Assembly (NCBI GenBank): GCA_023380675.1
Contig: JAMCRS010000257.1
Span: 1 to 9,395 of the forward strand
Direction of reading: 5' to 3'
Origin: Chloroflexota bacterium
GTDB lineage: Bacteria > Chloroflexota > Anaerolineae > UBA4142
Length of the DNA stretch: 9,395 nt
Part shown: piece by piece, positions 1 through 6,689 of the stretch
How positions within the stretch are numbered: position 1 is the stretch's first letter
How the letters are laid out: every line of letters starts with the position of its first letter
Notes under the pieces: model-generated
What the model saw: only the letters and a program-made list of their open reading frames with translations
What the model was told of the DNA's origin: nothing
Database searches by the model: none
Position numbers and translations under genes: made by a program

Positions 1-45
1 CGAGGAGACGACGCCGGCGATGAGTACGGTGACGACAGTCTCCAT
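1..45 (-). CDS. ArlF/ArlG-type archaellum stator-like protein, N-terminal fragment (runs off left edge)
   Basis: Only 15 codons are visible, reading METVVTVLIAGVVSS, before the window ends. They are the start of an N-terminal membrane helix and closely match residues 8-18 of the gene just upstream (49-507). The 24 bases 1-24 are identical to 454-477, which encode the same LIAGVVSS stretch, so this is a tandem paralogue. The ATG lies 3 bp past the upstream TGA, with GGTGAG as a ribosome site inside the end of the upstream gene, so the two are probably translationally coupled. In archaea arlF and arlG are adjacent and precede arlH-arlI-arlJ, so this could be the second of such a pair. The family call is an inference from the paralogue; the rest of the protein is not seen. 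Confidence 0.7.
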   Translation of the reverse strand, partial: METVVTVLIAGVVSS

Positions 46-48
46 GAC

Positions 49-507
49 TCACCAACTGAAAAAGTATTCGTCCGAGACACCGCTCGGAAGGACTAGCTTG
101 ACGAAATACCGCCCCGAATTCAGCGGCGTATATCCAAAGATCGTGATCCGAATCGTAGCGCTTGGGTTCCAGTCCGTGGCGTTTTCCACGACGTACTGCC
201 AGTTCGGCGTGCCCGTACTGTAGGGGATGCGCGCAAAGTTTCCCTCGGGTCCAAAAAACAAGTCCGCCGATTCCAGTCCGCCAACCCGCAGGGATCCGAC
301 ATTCTTTACCCACACTTCGATGTTCGAACCGGTCTGAACGGCGTGAACGATTTGAATCTGAGTCTGAAGCTGTTCGTTCATACGCCGTTCCATGCTGGTC
401 ATCGCGTCGCTGCTTTGGGCCACGACGGGGAAGATGGACTTGAAGGCAAAGACCGAGGAGACGACGCCGGCGATGAGAAGCATGGCGGTGACTACAACTT
501 TATCCAA
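49..507 (-). CDS. ArlF/ArlG-type archaellum stator-like protein
   Basis: The product has 152 residues: one N-terminal membrane helix (about 5-22), an amphipathic helical stretch (about 33-58, QSSD...QIQIVHAV), then a beta-rich domain (about 62-152) that starts with VWVKNVGS. A membrane anchor followed by a beta-sandwich with a V-K-N-x-G strand is the pattern of ArlF and ArlG, the archaellin-like proteins that form the periplasm-side stator in archaea. I cannot say which of the two it is; in archaeal gene order the first is usually arlF. There is no class III signal peptide, since the chain starts almost directly with the helix. The start is TTG at 505-507, behind GGGAGG/AAGG, and overlaps the end of the upstream gene by 8 bp (500-507). 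That indicates coupled translation. An alternative ATG lies eight codons in. One NAT sequon occurs near residue 109. Confidence 0.8.
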   Translation of the reverse strand: MDKVVVTAMLLIAGVVSSVFAFKSIFPVVAQSSDAMTSMERRMNEQLQTQIQIVHAVQTGSNIEVWVKNVGSLRVGGLESADLFFGPEGNFARIPYSTGTPNWQYVVENATDWNPSATIRITIFGYTPLNSGRYFVKLVLPSGVSDEYFFSW

Positions 508-1126
508 CCTTGGCCTCCCCGAGCATGCGCAGCGCTTCTTCCACGCTGCCCGCGCGCTCGACGAGCGAGTTGAGCTTCGTCAACTGATCGAGCATGCCTT
601 GCTTGTCTTCGCTCTGAGCGGCCGGTTTGCCGGCAGCCAACAACTCCAGCAGCTTGAGACTGGCGCTATCCGCCGCCGTTTGCGCACCGATGCCATCCCC
701 GTTTCCATGTCTGTTGCCGTTAGACCCGGCATCGACTTGCGGCGCTGTAACCGCTGCTTTGGCAACGCTATCGGGCACTAATTCGTTTTGCGCAGCCCTG
801 ATCTCTTCGAGTGTCACCTTTTTCAACGCCGGCGCCGGAGCAGCCGGCGCTGCCGCAGCAACAGGCGCAAGCTGCGGCGCGGGCGCCGCAGGAGCCGGCA
901 CTGCCGGTTCAGGCGCCGCAGCAACCGGCGCACCCGGCATTTGGCGCGCTCGCAACGCTTCGATCGACTGTATCATGCCTTCGGAGGGCTTGGTCTCTTC
1001 GGTCCGGAGCACAGGATAGTAATGTACGAGAACCTGTTCCTGGATATCCAGCAACGTCCTTTGAACCTCATTCTTGAGGATCTTCATTTCGTACTCGAGT
1101 GTCTTGACCCTTTGTTCTAGTTCCAC
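500..1126 (-). CDS. Coiled-coil, Pro/Ala-linker protein; possible basal-body/switch component
   Basis: The product has 208 residues with three parts: an N-terminal coiled coil (1-33, starting VELEQRVKTLE), a low-complexity Ala/Pro linker (about 64-100), and a charged helical C-terminus (about 144-208, ending in LNSLVERAGSVEEALRMLG). No membrane helix or signal peptide is visible. The GTG start at 1124-1126 is chosen because GAGGAGG lies 5 bp before it and because the N-terminus then aligns with the protein at 6903-7457 (17 of 28 identical by hand count). An in-frame ATG at 1250-1252 lies between the -35 and -10 boxes of the promoter at 1243-1308, so that transcript cannot use it. Position just before ArlF/G-type genes is where archaea carry arlC/D/E, which couple the motor to chemotaxis. 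I see no FlaD/E domain signature, so equivalence is only positional. Confidence 0.72.
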   Translation of the reverse strand: MELEQRVKTLEYEMKILKNEVQRTLLDIQEQVLVHYYPVLRTEETKPSEGMIQSIEALRARQMPGAPVAAAPEPAVPAPAAPAPQLAPVAAAAPAAPAPALKKVTLEEIRAAQNELVPDSVAKAAVTAPQVDAGSNGNRHGNGDGIGAQTAADSASLKLLELLAAGKPAAQSEDKQGMLDQLTKLNSLVERAGSVEEALRMLGEAKVG

Positions 1127-1242
1127 AGCAACCTCCTCATTGCGCTGGCAGTTTGAGCCGGCCGGTCCCGCCCGTTCGTGCCCCTTGCACGATGAAACGG
1201 GGCCGCGCGACCGTACGCGCGCTTGGGCTGGACGGCGCACGT

Positions 1243-1308
1243 AGCATAACATGCGGTCCGGGCTTTGTCAGCAAAGAGAGGGTGAAGATTTTGTGAATGT
1301 TGCGTGAA
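1243..1308 (-). promoter_or_regulatory. Promoter A copy 1: three TTCAC boxes plus -35/-10, upstream of coiled-coil/ArlF-G operon
   Basis: On the minus strand TTCAC occurs at 1304-1308, 1293-1297 and 1282-1286, exactly 11 bp apart. Then follow 10 bp, a -35 box CTGACA (1266-1271), a 17-bp spacer and a -10 box TATGCT (1243-1248). Expected transcription start is near 1236. Direct repeats at one helical turn are the usual site for OmpR/PhoB-family response regulators, and TTCAC resembles the half-site of PhoB/PhoP boxes. The same arrangement with the same distances occurs at 9090-9155, and the 24 bp from the third TTCAC through the -35 region are identical in both. The promoter assignment is from sequence; the identity of the binding regulator is inference. 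Confidence 0.85.
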
Positions 1309-1362
1309 ACAAGTGGGAGAGAGGCGGAGGGGCGTTTCCGAATGTCACGTTCCGGAGAAGGA

Positions 1363-1389
1363 GGCCCGGGGTGCCGGCACCCACGGGCC
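1363..1389 (-). terminator. GC-rich palindrome, possible terminator of the ligase transcript
   Basis: The arms 1363-1375 and 1376-1389 are complementary (GGCCCG, one bulged base, GGGTGCC on the minus strand, then the complement), making a stem of up to 13 bp with almost no loop. It sits about 120 bp past the stop of the ligase-like gene and 55 bp upstream of the TTCAC boxes. No T-run follows on either strand, so it is not a classical intrinsic terminator. It could be a factor-dependent terminator, an mRNA end-protecting hairpin or a dyad operator. Confidence 0.35.
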
Positions 1390-1511
1390 TGCCGTTGCAC
1401 TCTCGTGCGAGGGCGTACGGAAAAGCACAAGACCTGGTTTGTGCGCGGCGAATTTGGCGGCGCGCGTGGCTTGCGCGTCCGCGGCAAATCCCGGCCATCG
1501 GCGAGTAACGA

Positions 1512-4500
1512 CTATTTGTAAAGCTGGGCGAGCCAGTCGTCCAGCTGCTGGTTGTACGGGGCCGGCGCGAGCCGGGCGGCAGCTTGTCCCTCGCGCTCCG
1601 CGGCGGGGAGATTGCCCGCCTGCTGGTAGATCAGCGCGAGGTTCTTGTGCGCTTCCCAAACGTTCTGCGCGTGGGGCGCGAGCCGGATGTACGCGGAGTA
1701 CGCCTGAACGGACTGATCGAGTTTTCCTTGTGCATAATAGATGTACGCGAGCTTGCTCTCGGCGTCGGCCAGGTCCGATTCCAGTGTCAGCGCCTTTTGA
1801 AAGGCCGTGATCGCCTTGTCCAGCTCGCCTTCCTCGGCATACGTCGATCCAAGGTAATAGTACGTTTGCGCGTACTTCGGATCAAGTTGGAGCGACTTGC
1901 TCAGTTTGCTTTCGGCGGCCGCGTAGTCGGTGATGTATTGCAGATTAAAGTCGGCCCATTCGTCCCAGAGTCGAACGTCGCCCGGGATGAGCCGCGCCGC
2001 TTGGCCGTAATATTGGTCCGCTTGCTGCGCCAAGCTCACTTTGGTCGGCGAATCGGCCGGCAGGGCCGGCAAATAAAAGCGCGCCAGATTCACACTGTAG
2101 TTGCCCAGCAGCGGATTCAGGTCCTGCGCGCGCAGGAGCATCGTCACGGAAGCGAACAACAGGTCTTTGCGATTCAACTTCGCGGTCTGCGCCGCATCCA
2201 AGCCAAGGATCGCGGCCGGCGACGTTCCATCGCCGAAGACGGACGCCGACGACGCGTTCGCCTGGTTCGACTTGGCAAACAACGCGTGCGCCAGCGCCTC
2301 GTAGTACTGGTCCTGGCTAGGCACCAACTGGATCGCGTGTTTGAACAATGCAATCGTACTGTCCGGCTGCGGGCTTGACGTCTCGATCTCGCCGCCCAAT
2401 TTGTAGACGATGTCCGCGCGAATTGGGTTGAGGTCGAACGTATTGACCCAGGCCACGGCGAGCAGCACGGTCGGGACGAGCGCGACCCAACTCCAGCGGT
2501 TGACCGCCCAGGACCGCGCCGGCTGGCGTTCGAAGACGACGACCAAAGCGGACAACGCAATGAACGCGACGAGGGCGGCCGCGTAAAACGAGAAAAGACC
2601 GGCGAGCTGATCGGACCGAACGAGGGTGTCCTGCACCGACTGCCCGGCGACGCTGGCGGCGGCGCTCAATTGGATGGCCAGCGCCATTCCGAACACGACC
2701 ATTACGGCGAGCGTTGACAATCCGAGCGCAACGACGGCCGGGCGCAGCTCCTGCGCGTCGAGTCCGCTCTCCGCCTTCCAATCCAGCCAGGCCACGCCAA
2801 GCCCGACGAGCCACACCACCGCCAGCAAGGCCGGAATCGCATACGAGGTCGAGCCGGACTGAGTCGTCGTCAGCGACCGCAGCAGGACGGAAAACGGATC
2901 GTGAGACGTGGCGTCGTACGTGCAGAAATCGTACAGCAGCGTCGCCAAGATCGTCGCAATGACCAGAGCGTAGGCGAACGCGTCGCCGGTCCAGCCGAGG
3001 CGCACCGGCGCGGGCTGCACGGCTTTGGTCGAGCGCCGGCGGGATACCGGCTCAACCGTCTCCGGCTCGGCCTGATCGGCCTTCGGACGGCCGAGGCCGA
3101 CCGCGACGATGATCGCGGTCGCGACCCAAAACGAGACTCGCGTCGCCGCGACCGCAATCCCGAACTGAGTCTCGACGTAGTGCGAAAAGATGGCCGCGAG
3201 ACATGCAACCAGGATGATCTGGCGTTCCGGCTCGGCCGCCGCACGCACACGCGAATGCAGGGTAAAGACGACGATGTACGCGGCCGTGGCAACCATCGTA
3301 CCGAACGGAATTCCCGGTCCCAGGTAACCCGGCCCGGCGACGGCGACAGCCGCCGCGCCGCCGATGAGACCGCCCGCGACCCACAGCAGCACGAACGCGT
3401 TTCGCTCTCGATTCGACGGGACCAAGCCAAGAGACTTGAGGCCGAACAAGAATACGCTCAAGAAGAGGAATTGATACGCCAGTAGCCCAAAGACCCCGGC
3501 GTTGATAAGCCAATCCCAGGTCTCGCTGTGGCTGCGCACGTAAGCCGTGTCGCGCGCTTCCAGGTTTCCCAATTCCGCGGGATAGACCTGAGGAAAAACG
3601 TAACGCGTCGAATCGGGACCGAACCCCACCAGCGAGCGTACGGCCTGCAGCGGGTCCATAGTCCCGTCGGGATACTGGATGGCGGTCTGCCCCGTAACCA
3701 GGGAAGCGTCCGCCTGCCAAATGAGTGTGCGAACCCGCGCGCTGCCGGTGTCGCTGAAGAGATTCCCCAAGCGGTCGAGATACGGGAGCGTCCGCAGCGT
3801 CGCCGACGGTGCGACGGGGAGATTCAAGACGATCAGGAACGCGCCGCCGGCTGCGGCCGCTCCCAGCAGCGCGATGAGCCACCGGCGTTTCTCCCAAACG
3901 GAGGCCGCGAGGAGCGCAAATAGGAACAAGCCGCCCAACCACCCAAGCCAGGGCCCACGGCTGTCCGAGAAAACAAAGGCGGCGAGCTGGACCACTGCGA
4001 TCAGGACGTAGCCGCAAACCCGCAGCGCGTCGAGGCGGCTCCACCCGTCCGGGATCCGCAGGCGCCGGATGGACGTCCAGATGCGGCTCAAGGTGATAAA
4101 AAATGCCATGGCGAGGTACGCCGCGAGAAAGATCGGGTTGCCTACGCCAGCGCCCACCCGGCCCTCGTGGTCGAGGTTCCAGGCTAAAGGATCGAAACCG
4201 AATTTCTGAATGAGTGCATAGAGGGCGACCGGGAAACTGGCAAATAGGATGGCAAAGAAAAGCCGGTTGAGCTGGGCGCGTGTGCGCAGCCCTTGAGCGA
4301 TCAGGGCGAACACGACGATGTAACAGATCATCGTGTACGTTCCTTCCGGCCGCACGTAATCGCCGAACAGCGAAACACGCGGTACGACCGACGTAACGGT
4401 CGCCAGAAGATAGACCGCGACGACGAGCAGAACGGGTAGGACCATCGGCGCTTTCAGCGCCGTGCCGAAGCGGCTGCAGCGTTCCCGATTCTGGTCGACC

Positions 4501-4679
4501 CACGCGACGAACCAGGCAGCCGCCATCGCGAACGCGAGCGCCCGCAGGACCGCTACCTTGTCCGGCTCGACATTGCGGCTGGAGTACACGTCGAAGAACA
4601 AGGGCGCCACGGCGACGGCGACGAGCCATCCGCCTTCGATAAACCGCTCACACAGTGCGCTCAGCTTGCTTTCGGTCAT
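1512..4679 (-). CDS. O-antigen ligase/polymerase-like multi-pass membrane protein with TPR tail
   Basis: The product has 1055 residues. The first ~750 are about a dozen or more hydrophobic helices; the last ~290 (about 766-1055) are soluble and contain TPR repeats, clearest from about 890 on (YYYLGSTYAEEGELDKAITA, LAYIYYAQGKLDQSVQAYSA, LALIYQQAGNLPAAEREG). Family marks of the Wzy_C/O-antigen-ligase group are FSDSRGPWLGW (Arg near 241) and a periplasmic-loop His motif, HSETWDWLINAGVFGLLAY (His near 384), where relatives have HNxxL...GxxG. Members ligate or polymerise lipid-linked glycans, and PglL/PilO relatives transfer glycans to pilins. Between archaellin and stator-like genes a role in glycosylating the filament is plausible, but a plain cell-surface polysaccharide role is possible. 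ATG at 4677-4679 is chosen because GAGG lies 5 bp upstream; an in-frame TTG at 4719-4721 has no ribosome site. Confidence 0.85.
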   Translation of the reverse strand: MTESKLSALCERFIEGGWLVAVAVAPLFFDVYSSRNVEPDKVAVLRALAFAMAAAWFVAWVDQNRERCSRFGTALKAPMVLPVLLVVAVYLLATVTSVVPRVSLFGDYVRPEGTYTMICYIVVFALIAQGLRTRAQLNRLFFAILFASFPVALYALIQKFGFDPLAWNLDHEGRVGAGVGNPIFLAAYLAMAFFITLSRIWTSIRRLRIPDGWSRLDALRVCGYVLIAVVQLAAFVFSDSRGPWLGWLGGLFLFALLAASVWEKRRWLIALLGAAAAGGAFLIVLNLPVAPSATLRTLPYLDRLGNLFSDTGSARVRTLIWQADASLVTGQTAIQYPDGTMDPLQAVRSLVGFGPDSTRYVFPQVYPAELGNLEARDTAYVRSHSETWDWLINAGVFGLLAYQFLFLSVFLFGLKSLGLVPSNRERNAFVLLWVAGGLIGGAAAVAVAGPGYLGPGIPFGTMVATAAYIVVFTLHSRVRAAAEPERQIILVACLAAIFSHYVETQFGIAVAATRVSFWVATAIIVAVGLGRPKADQAEPETVEPVSRRRSTKAVQPAPVRLGWTGDAFAYALVIATILATLLYDFCTYDATSHDPFSVLLRSLTTTQSGSTSYAIPALLAVVWLVGLGVAWLDWKAESGLDAQELRPAVVALGLSTLAVMVVFGMALAIQLSAAASVAGQSVQDTLVRSDQLAGLFSFYAAALVAFIALSALVVVFERQPARSWAVNRWSWVALVPTVLLAVAWVNTFDLNPIRADIVYKLGGEIETSSPQPDSTIALFKHAIQLVPSQDQYYEALAHALFAKSNQANASSASVFGDGTSPAAILGLDAAQTAKLNRKDLLFASVTMLLRAQDLNPLLGNYSVNLARFYLPALPADSPTKVSLAQQADQYYGQAARLIPGDVRLWDEWADFNLQYITDYAAAESKLSKSLQLDPKYAQTYYYLGSTYAEEGELDKAITAFQKALTLESDLADAESKLAYIYYAQGKLDQSVQAYSAYIRLAPHAQNVWEAHKNLALIYQQAGNLPAAEREGQAAARLAPAPYNQQLDDWLAQLYK

Positions 4680-4707
4680 CCTATCCTCGCTGCTAGACGT
4701 CACCGTA

Positions 4708-4713
4708 AGTCTA
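4708..4713 (-). promoter_or_regulatory. Possible extended -10 box for the ligase gene
   Basis: On the minus strand TGGTAGACT (the TAGACT part at 4708-4713) fits an extended -10 (TGnTATAAT type) about 30 bp before the ATG at 4679. No good -35 box stands 16-18 bp upstream. It could give the ligase a weak promoter of its own, downstream of the hairpin after the last archaellin. The call is weak. Confidence 0.25.
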
Positions 4714-4724
4714 CCACACAACGA

Positions 4725-4757
4725 GCGGTTCGGCCAGGTGTCACCCTGCCGAACCGC
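4725..4757 (-). terminator. Hairpin after third archaellin (attenuator or mRNA-stabilising stem)
   Basis: Arms 4725-4738 and 4745-4757 form a 13-bp stem with one bulged base and a 6-nt loop; the outer part is GCGGTTCGG/CCGAACCGC. It begins about 36 nt past the archaellin stop. No T-run follows, so partial termination or protection of the archaellin mRNA 3' end is more likely than a full stop. Its arms share the GGCGGTTCGGC core with the hairpin at 5395-5427. Confidence 0.6.
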
Positions 4758-4793
4758 CTTGCATGGAGACGGACCTTGCTATTTTGAGACCCT

Positions 4794-5363
4794 TTAGTGC
4801 AGATCGGTCACCTGCGTAATCTGAGCCGGCGCCGTCCGCTGGATCAAGAGCACGCCGCCGGTCGGAGGTGTCACCTGCAGCGCGAACGTCTGATTCGCAG
4901 TGATCGCCGAAGGCGCGTGCACCGTGATTTGAGCAATGTCGCCTGCGGAAAGGATCGTCACCGCGGTAGAACCGGCCGTATTCGTCGAGGTCCATTCATT
5001 TGCCGAAGGGGCGCCCGTGCCGGCAAGGAAGGTGAGGTCCTGATTGGTGGTCGTGTCACGATACGTCATGGTGACCTTGGTCAGATCAACCGAAGAGCCG
5101 CCCGCGACGGTGGCGAGATCGAACACAATCGTGCCGCCCGTGCTCTCGAGGACCACGCTCCCCTCGAGCTGCATCGAGCTGCTCACCTCTTCCAGGCCCG
5201 AGTAAGAAGCTTGCTTGCTCCGCTCGGTCAGAAACGTGCCGGTCGTCAACACGGTGAAAGCAAAGATGGCGGCAACGACCACGAAGGCAATCAAGATGAT
5301 TGCAGTTTCCAGCGCCGTGATCCCACGTTCGTCCTTCATCACGCGATTCAATTTGGCATTCAT
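4794..5363 (-). CDS. arlB: Archaellin (archaeal-type flagellin), third copy
   Basis: The product has 189 residues and is the filament subunit. It begins with a short charged leader ending in KDERG, followed by ITALETAIILIAFVVVAAIF: a class III (prepilin/archaellin) signal peptide with predicted cleavage after Gly14, Glu at +5 of the mature chain, and a hydrophobic helix that would form the filament core. A Ser/Thr-rich beta domain follows (about 60-189), with a NQT sequon near residue 157. AGGAG lies 3 bp from one ATG and 6 bp from the next; the second is preferred because it aligns with the middle copy (the first would start at 5366). It is about 93% identical to the first copy by hand count (14 differences). 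It is the last archaellin before the ligase-like gene. The processing peptidase is not in the window. Confidence 0.93.
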   Translation of the reverse strand: MNAKLNRVMKDERGITALETAIILIAFVVVAAIFAFTVLTTGTFLTERSKQASYSGLEEVSSSMQLEGSVVLESTGGTIVFDLATVAGGSSVDLTKVTMTYRDTTTNQDLTFLAGTGAPSANEWTSTNTAGSTAVTILSAGDIAQITVHAPSAITANQTFALQVTPPTGGVLLIQRTAPAQITQVTDLH

Positions 5364-5394
5364 CATATTCTCCTTTGCGTTGGGTCCTTGAAAC

Positions 5395-5427
5395 GGCGGT
5401 TCGGCTGTAGTCGCCAGCCGAACCGCC
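5395..5427 (-). terminator. Perfect 13-bp hairpin between second and third archaellin
   Basis: Arms 5395-5407 and 5415-5427 (GGCGGTTCGGCTG and its exact complement) surround a 7-nt loop, about 22 nt after the second archaellin stop and 31 nt before the third start. There is no T-run. It lies in a short gap inside an apparent polycistron, so I favour a role in mRNA processing, stability or partial attenuation over full termination. Confidence 0.7.
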
Positions 5428-5449
5428 CTGGTTGTAAGGCAAGTGCGGT

Positions 5450-6019
5450 CTAATGCAGGTCCGTCACTTGCGTGATCTGGGCCGGCGCCGTCCGCTGAAT
5501 CAAGAGGACTCCGCCGGTTGGAGGCGTGACTTGAAGCGAAAAGGTCTGGTTCGCCGTGATACTCGCCGGCGCCTCAACCGTAATGTGCGCTAATTGGCCG
5601 GCGGCCAGGATCGTCACCGCATTCGAGCCGCCAGTGTCGCTCGAAATCCAGTGATTTGCCGATGGCGCAACCACTCCAGTATCGTACGTCAGGTTCTGAT
5701 TGGTGGTCGAGTCGCGATACGTCATGGTCACCTTGGTCAGGTCGACCGACGAGCCGCCTGCCACAGTCGCAAGATCGAACACGATCGTGTCGCCCGTGCT
5801 TTCGAGGACGACGCTTCCCTCGAGCTGCATCGAGCTGCTTACTTCTTCCAAGCCCGAGTAGGACGCTTCCTTGCTCCGCTCGGTCAAGAACGTGCCGGTG
5901 GTCAGCACGGTGAAGGCGAAGATGGCGGCGACGACTACGAAGGCAATCAAGATGATTGCTGTTTCCAGCGCCGTAATCCCACGTTCCTCCTTCACTACTC
6001 GATTCAGTTTGCCGTTCAT
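5450..6019 (-). CDS. arlB: Archaellin (archaeal-type flagellin), second copy
   Basis: The product has 189 residues with the same plan as its neighbours: leader MNGKLNRVVKEERG, predicted cleavage after Gly14, mature start ITALETAIIL with Glu at +5, a hydrophobic core helix, then a Ser/Thr-rich beta domain. The start at 6019 follows GGAGG at a 5-bp spacing; a longer in-frame ATG at 6088 would run through the upstream hairpin and lacks both a ribosome site and homology. This is the most divergent copy (about 24 differences from the first by hand count), with changes concentrated around residues 103-155. It has a NLT sequon near residue 109 that the other two lack, besides the shared NQT near 157. 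It may be a minor or specialised filament subunit. Confidence 0.93.
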   Translation of the reverse strand: MNGKLNRVVKEERGITALETAIILIAFVVVAAIFAFTVLTTGTFLTERSKEASYSGLEEVSSSMQLEGSVVLESTGDTIVFDLATVAGGSSVDLTKVTMTYRDSTTNQNLTYDTGVVAPSANHWISSDTGGSNAVTILAAGQLAHITVEAPASITANQTFSLQVTPPTGGVLLIQRTAPAQITQVTDLH

Positions 6020-6055
6020 GATTTCCTCCGTTCTTTTTGCAATCGACCCGGGTGG

Positions 6056-6086
6056 GCGGCCCGGCTGCTCATCACAGCCAAGCCGC
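6056..6086 (-). terminator. Hairpin between first and second archaellin
   Basis: Arms 6056-6067 and 6075-6086 give a 12-bp stem on the minus-strand RNA with two adjacent G-U pairs (GCGGCUUGGCUG with CAGCCGGGCCGC) and a 7-nt loop. It begins about 30 nt after the first archaellin stop. Stem length and loop size match the hairpin at 5395-5427, and the wobble pairs suggest that the structure is maintained while the sequence drifts. Confidence 0.6.
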
Positions 6087-6116
6087 ATTGACTCGGCAGA
6101 TCGAAGACAATGTTAT

Positions 6117-6686
6117 CTAGTGCAGGTCCGTCACCTGCGTAATCTGAGCCGGGGCCGTGCGTTGGATCAGGAGCACGCCGCCGGTCGTAGGAGTCACCTG
6201 CAGAGAGAACGTCTGGTTCGCGGTGATTGCCGCAGGCGCATGGACCGTGATTTGAGCTATGTCGCCCGCGCCAAGGATAGTAATCGCGGCGGAGCCGGCC
6301 GTGTTCGTCGAGGTCCAGTGGTTCGCCGAAGGGGCGCCCGTGCCGGAATCGAACGTGAGGTCCTGATTGGTGGTCGTATCACGATACGTCATGGTGACCT
6401 TGGTCAGGTCGACCGACGAGCCGCCCGCCACGGTGGCAAGATCGAACACGACGGTGCTGCCTGTGCTCTCGAGGACGACGCTCCCCTCAAGCTGCATGGA
6501 GCTGCTCACTTCTTCGAGTCCCGAATAAGATGCTTGCTTGCTGCGCTCAGTCAGGAACGTGCCGGTGGTCAGCACAGTGAAGGCGAAGATGGCAGCGACG
6601 ACCACGAAGGCAATCAAGATGATCGCTGTCTCCAGCGCCGTAATCCCGCGTTCTTCCTTGATCACACGATTCAATTTGATGTTCAT
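6117..6686 (-). CDS. arlB: Archaellin (archaeal-type flagellin), first copy
   Basis: The product has 189 residues and is the first of three tandem filament subunits, nearest to promoter B. The class III signal peptide reads MNIKLNRVIKEERG, then ITALETAIILIAFVVVAAIF; predicted cleavage is after Gly14, and mature Glu5 is the residue conserved in type IV pilin-like proteins. The N-terminal half and the last 20 residues (up to QITQVTDLH) are almost invariant among the copies. One conserved NQT sequon lies near residue 157. AGGAG precedes ATGATG; the second ATG has the better 6-bp spacing and aligns with the middle copy, while the first ATG would begin at 6689. Nothing bacterial-flagellin-like (D0/D1 coiled coils) is present. 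A type IV pilin is the main alternative, but the uniform copies and stator-like genes in the locus favour archaellin. Confidence 0.93.
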   Translation of the reverse strand: MNIKLNRVIKEERGITALETAIILIAFVVVAAIFAFTVLTTGTFLTERSKQASYSGLEEVSSSMQLEGSVVLESTGSTVVFDLATVAGGSSVDLTKVTMTYRDTTTNQDLTFDSGTGAPSANHWTSTNTAGSAAITILGAGDIAQITVHAPAAITANQTFSLQVTPTTGGVLLIQRTAPAQITQVTDLH

Positions 6687-6689
6687 CAT

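Larger units (their letters stand above)
1127..1511. other. Intergenic region with promoter A and a palindrome
   Basis: This 385-bp gap separates the O-antigen-ligase-like gene from the coiled-coil/ArlF-G operon. From the left it holds a GC-rich leader of about 110 nt (1127-1236), the promoter and operator at 1243-1308, about 50 bp without recognised features, a 27-bp palindrome (1363-1389), and about 120 bp with nothing I recognise next to the ligase stop codon. Open frames on the plus strand here have no ribosome site or recognisable product and look like GC-rich noise. Confidence 0.7.

Noticed and set aside
1127..1252. Extended start of the coiled-coil gene at the ATG at 1250-1252 (42 extra residues)
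   Set aside because: That ATG lies between the -35 and -10 boxes of the promoter at 1243-1308, has no ribosome site, and the extra residues are not present in the paralogous N-terminus.
1282..1308. Three short TTCAC repeats considered as a CRISPR-like or tandem repeat array
   Set aside because: Units are 5 bp with 11-bp period directly before a -35 box and recur with identical promoter spacing; this is an operator, not an array.
1584..2378. A 264-codon plus-strand open frame opposite the TPR region
   Set aside because: It is antisense to well-formed TPR repeats, rich in Arg/Val/Leu, and has no recognisable domain.
3052..4629. A 525-codon minus-strand open frame inside the ligase gene
   Set aside because: It is rich in Arg, Gly and Pro with no hydrophobic pattern, overlaps a clear membrane-protein frame throughout, and is a typical GC-rich shadow.
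6017..6088. Longer start for the second archaellin at 6088
   Set aside because: It would translate through the intergenic hairpin, has no ribosome site and destroys the class III leader seen in the other two copies.
4794..6686. Archaellins considered as type IV pilins or bacterial flagellins
   Set aside because: Bacterial flagellin lacks a class III signal peptide and needs coiled-coil ends. Pilins remain possible, but three near-identical major subunits next to ArlF/G-type genes fit archaellins better.
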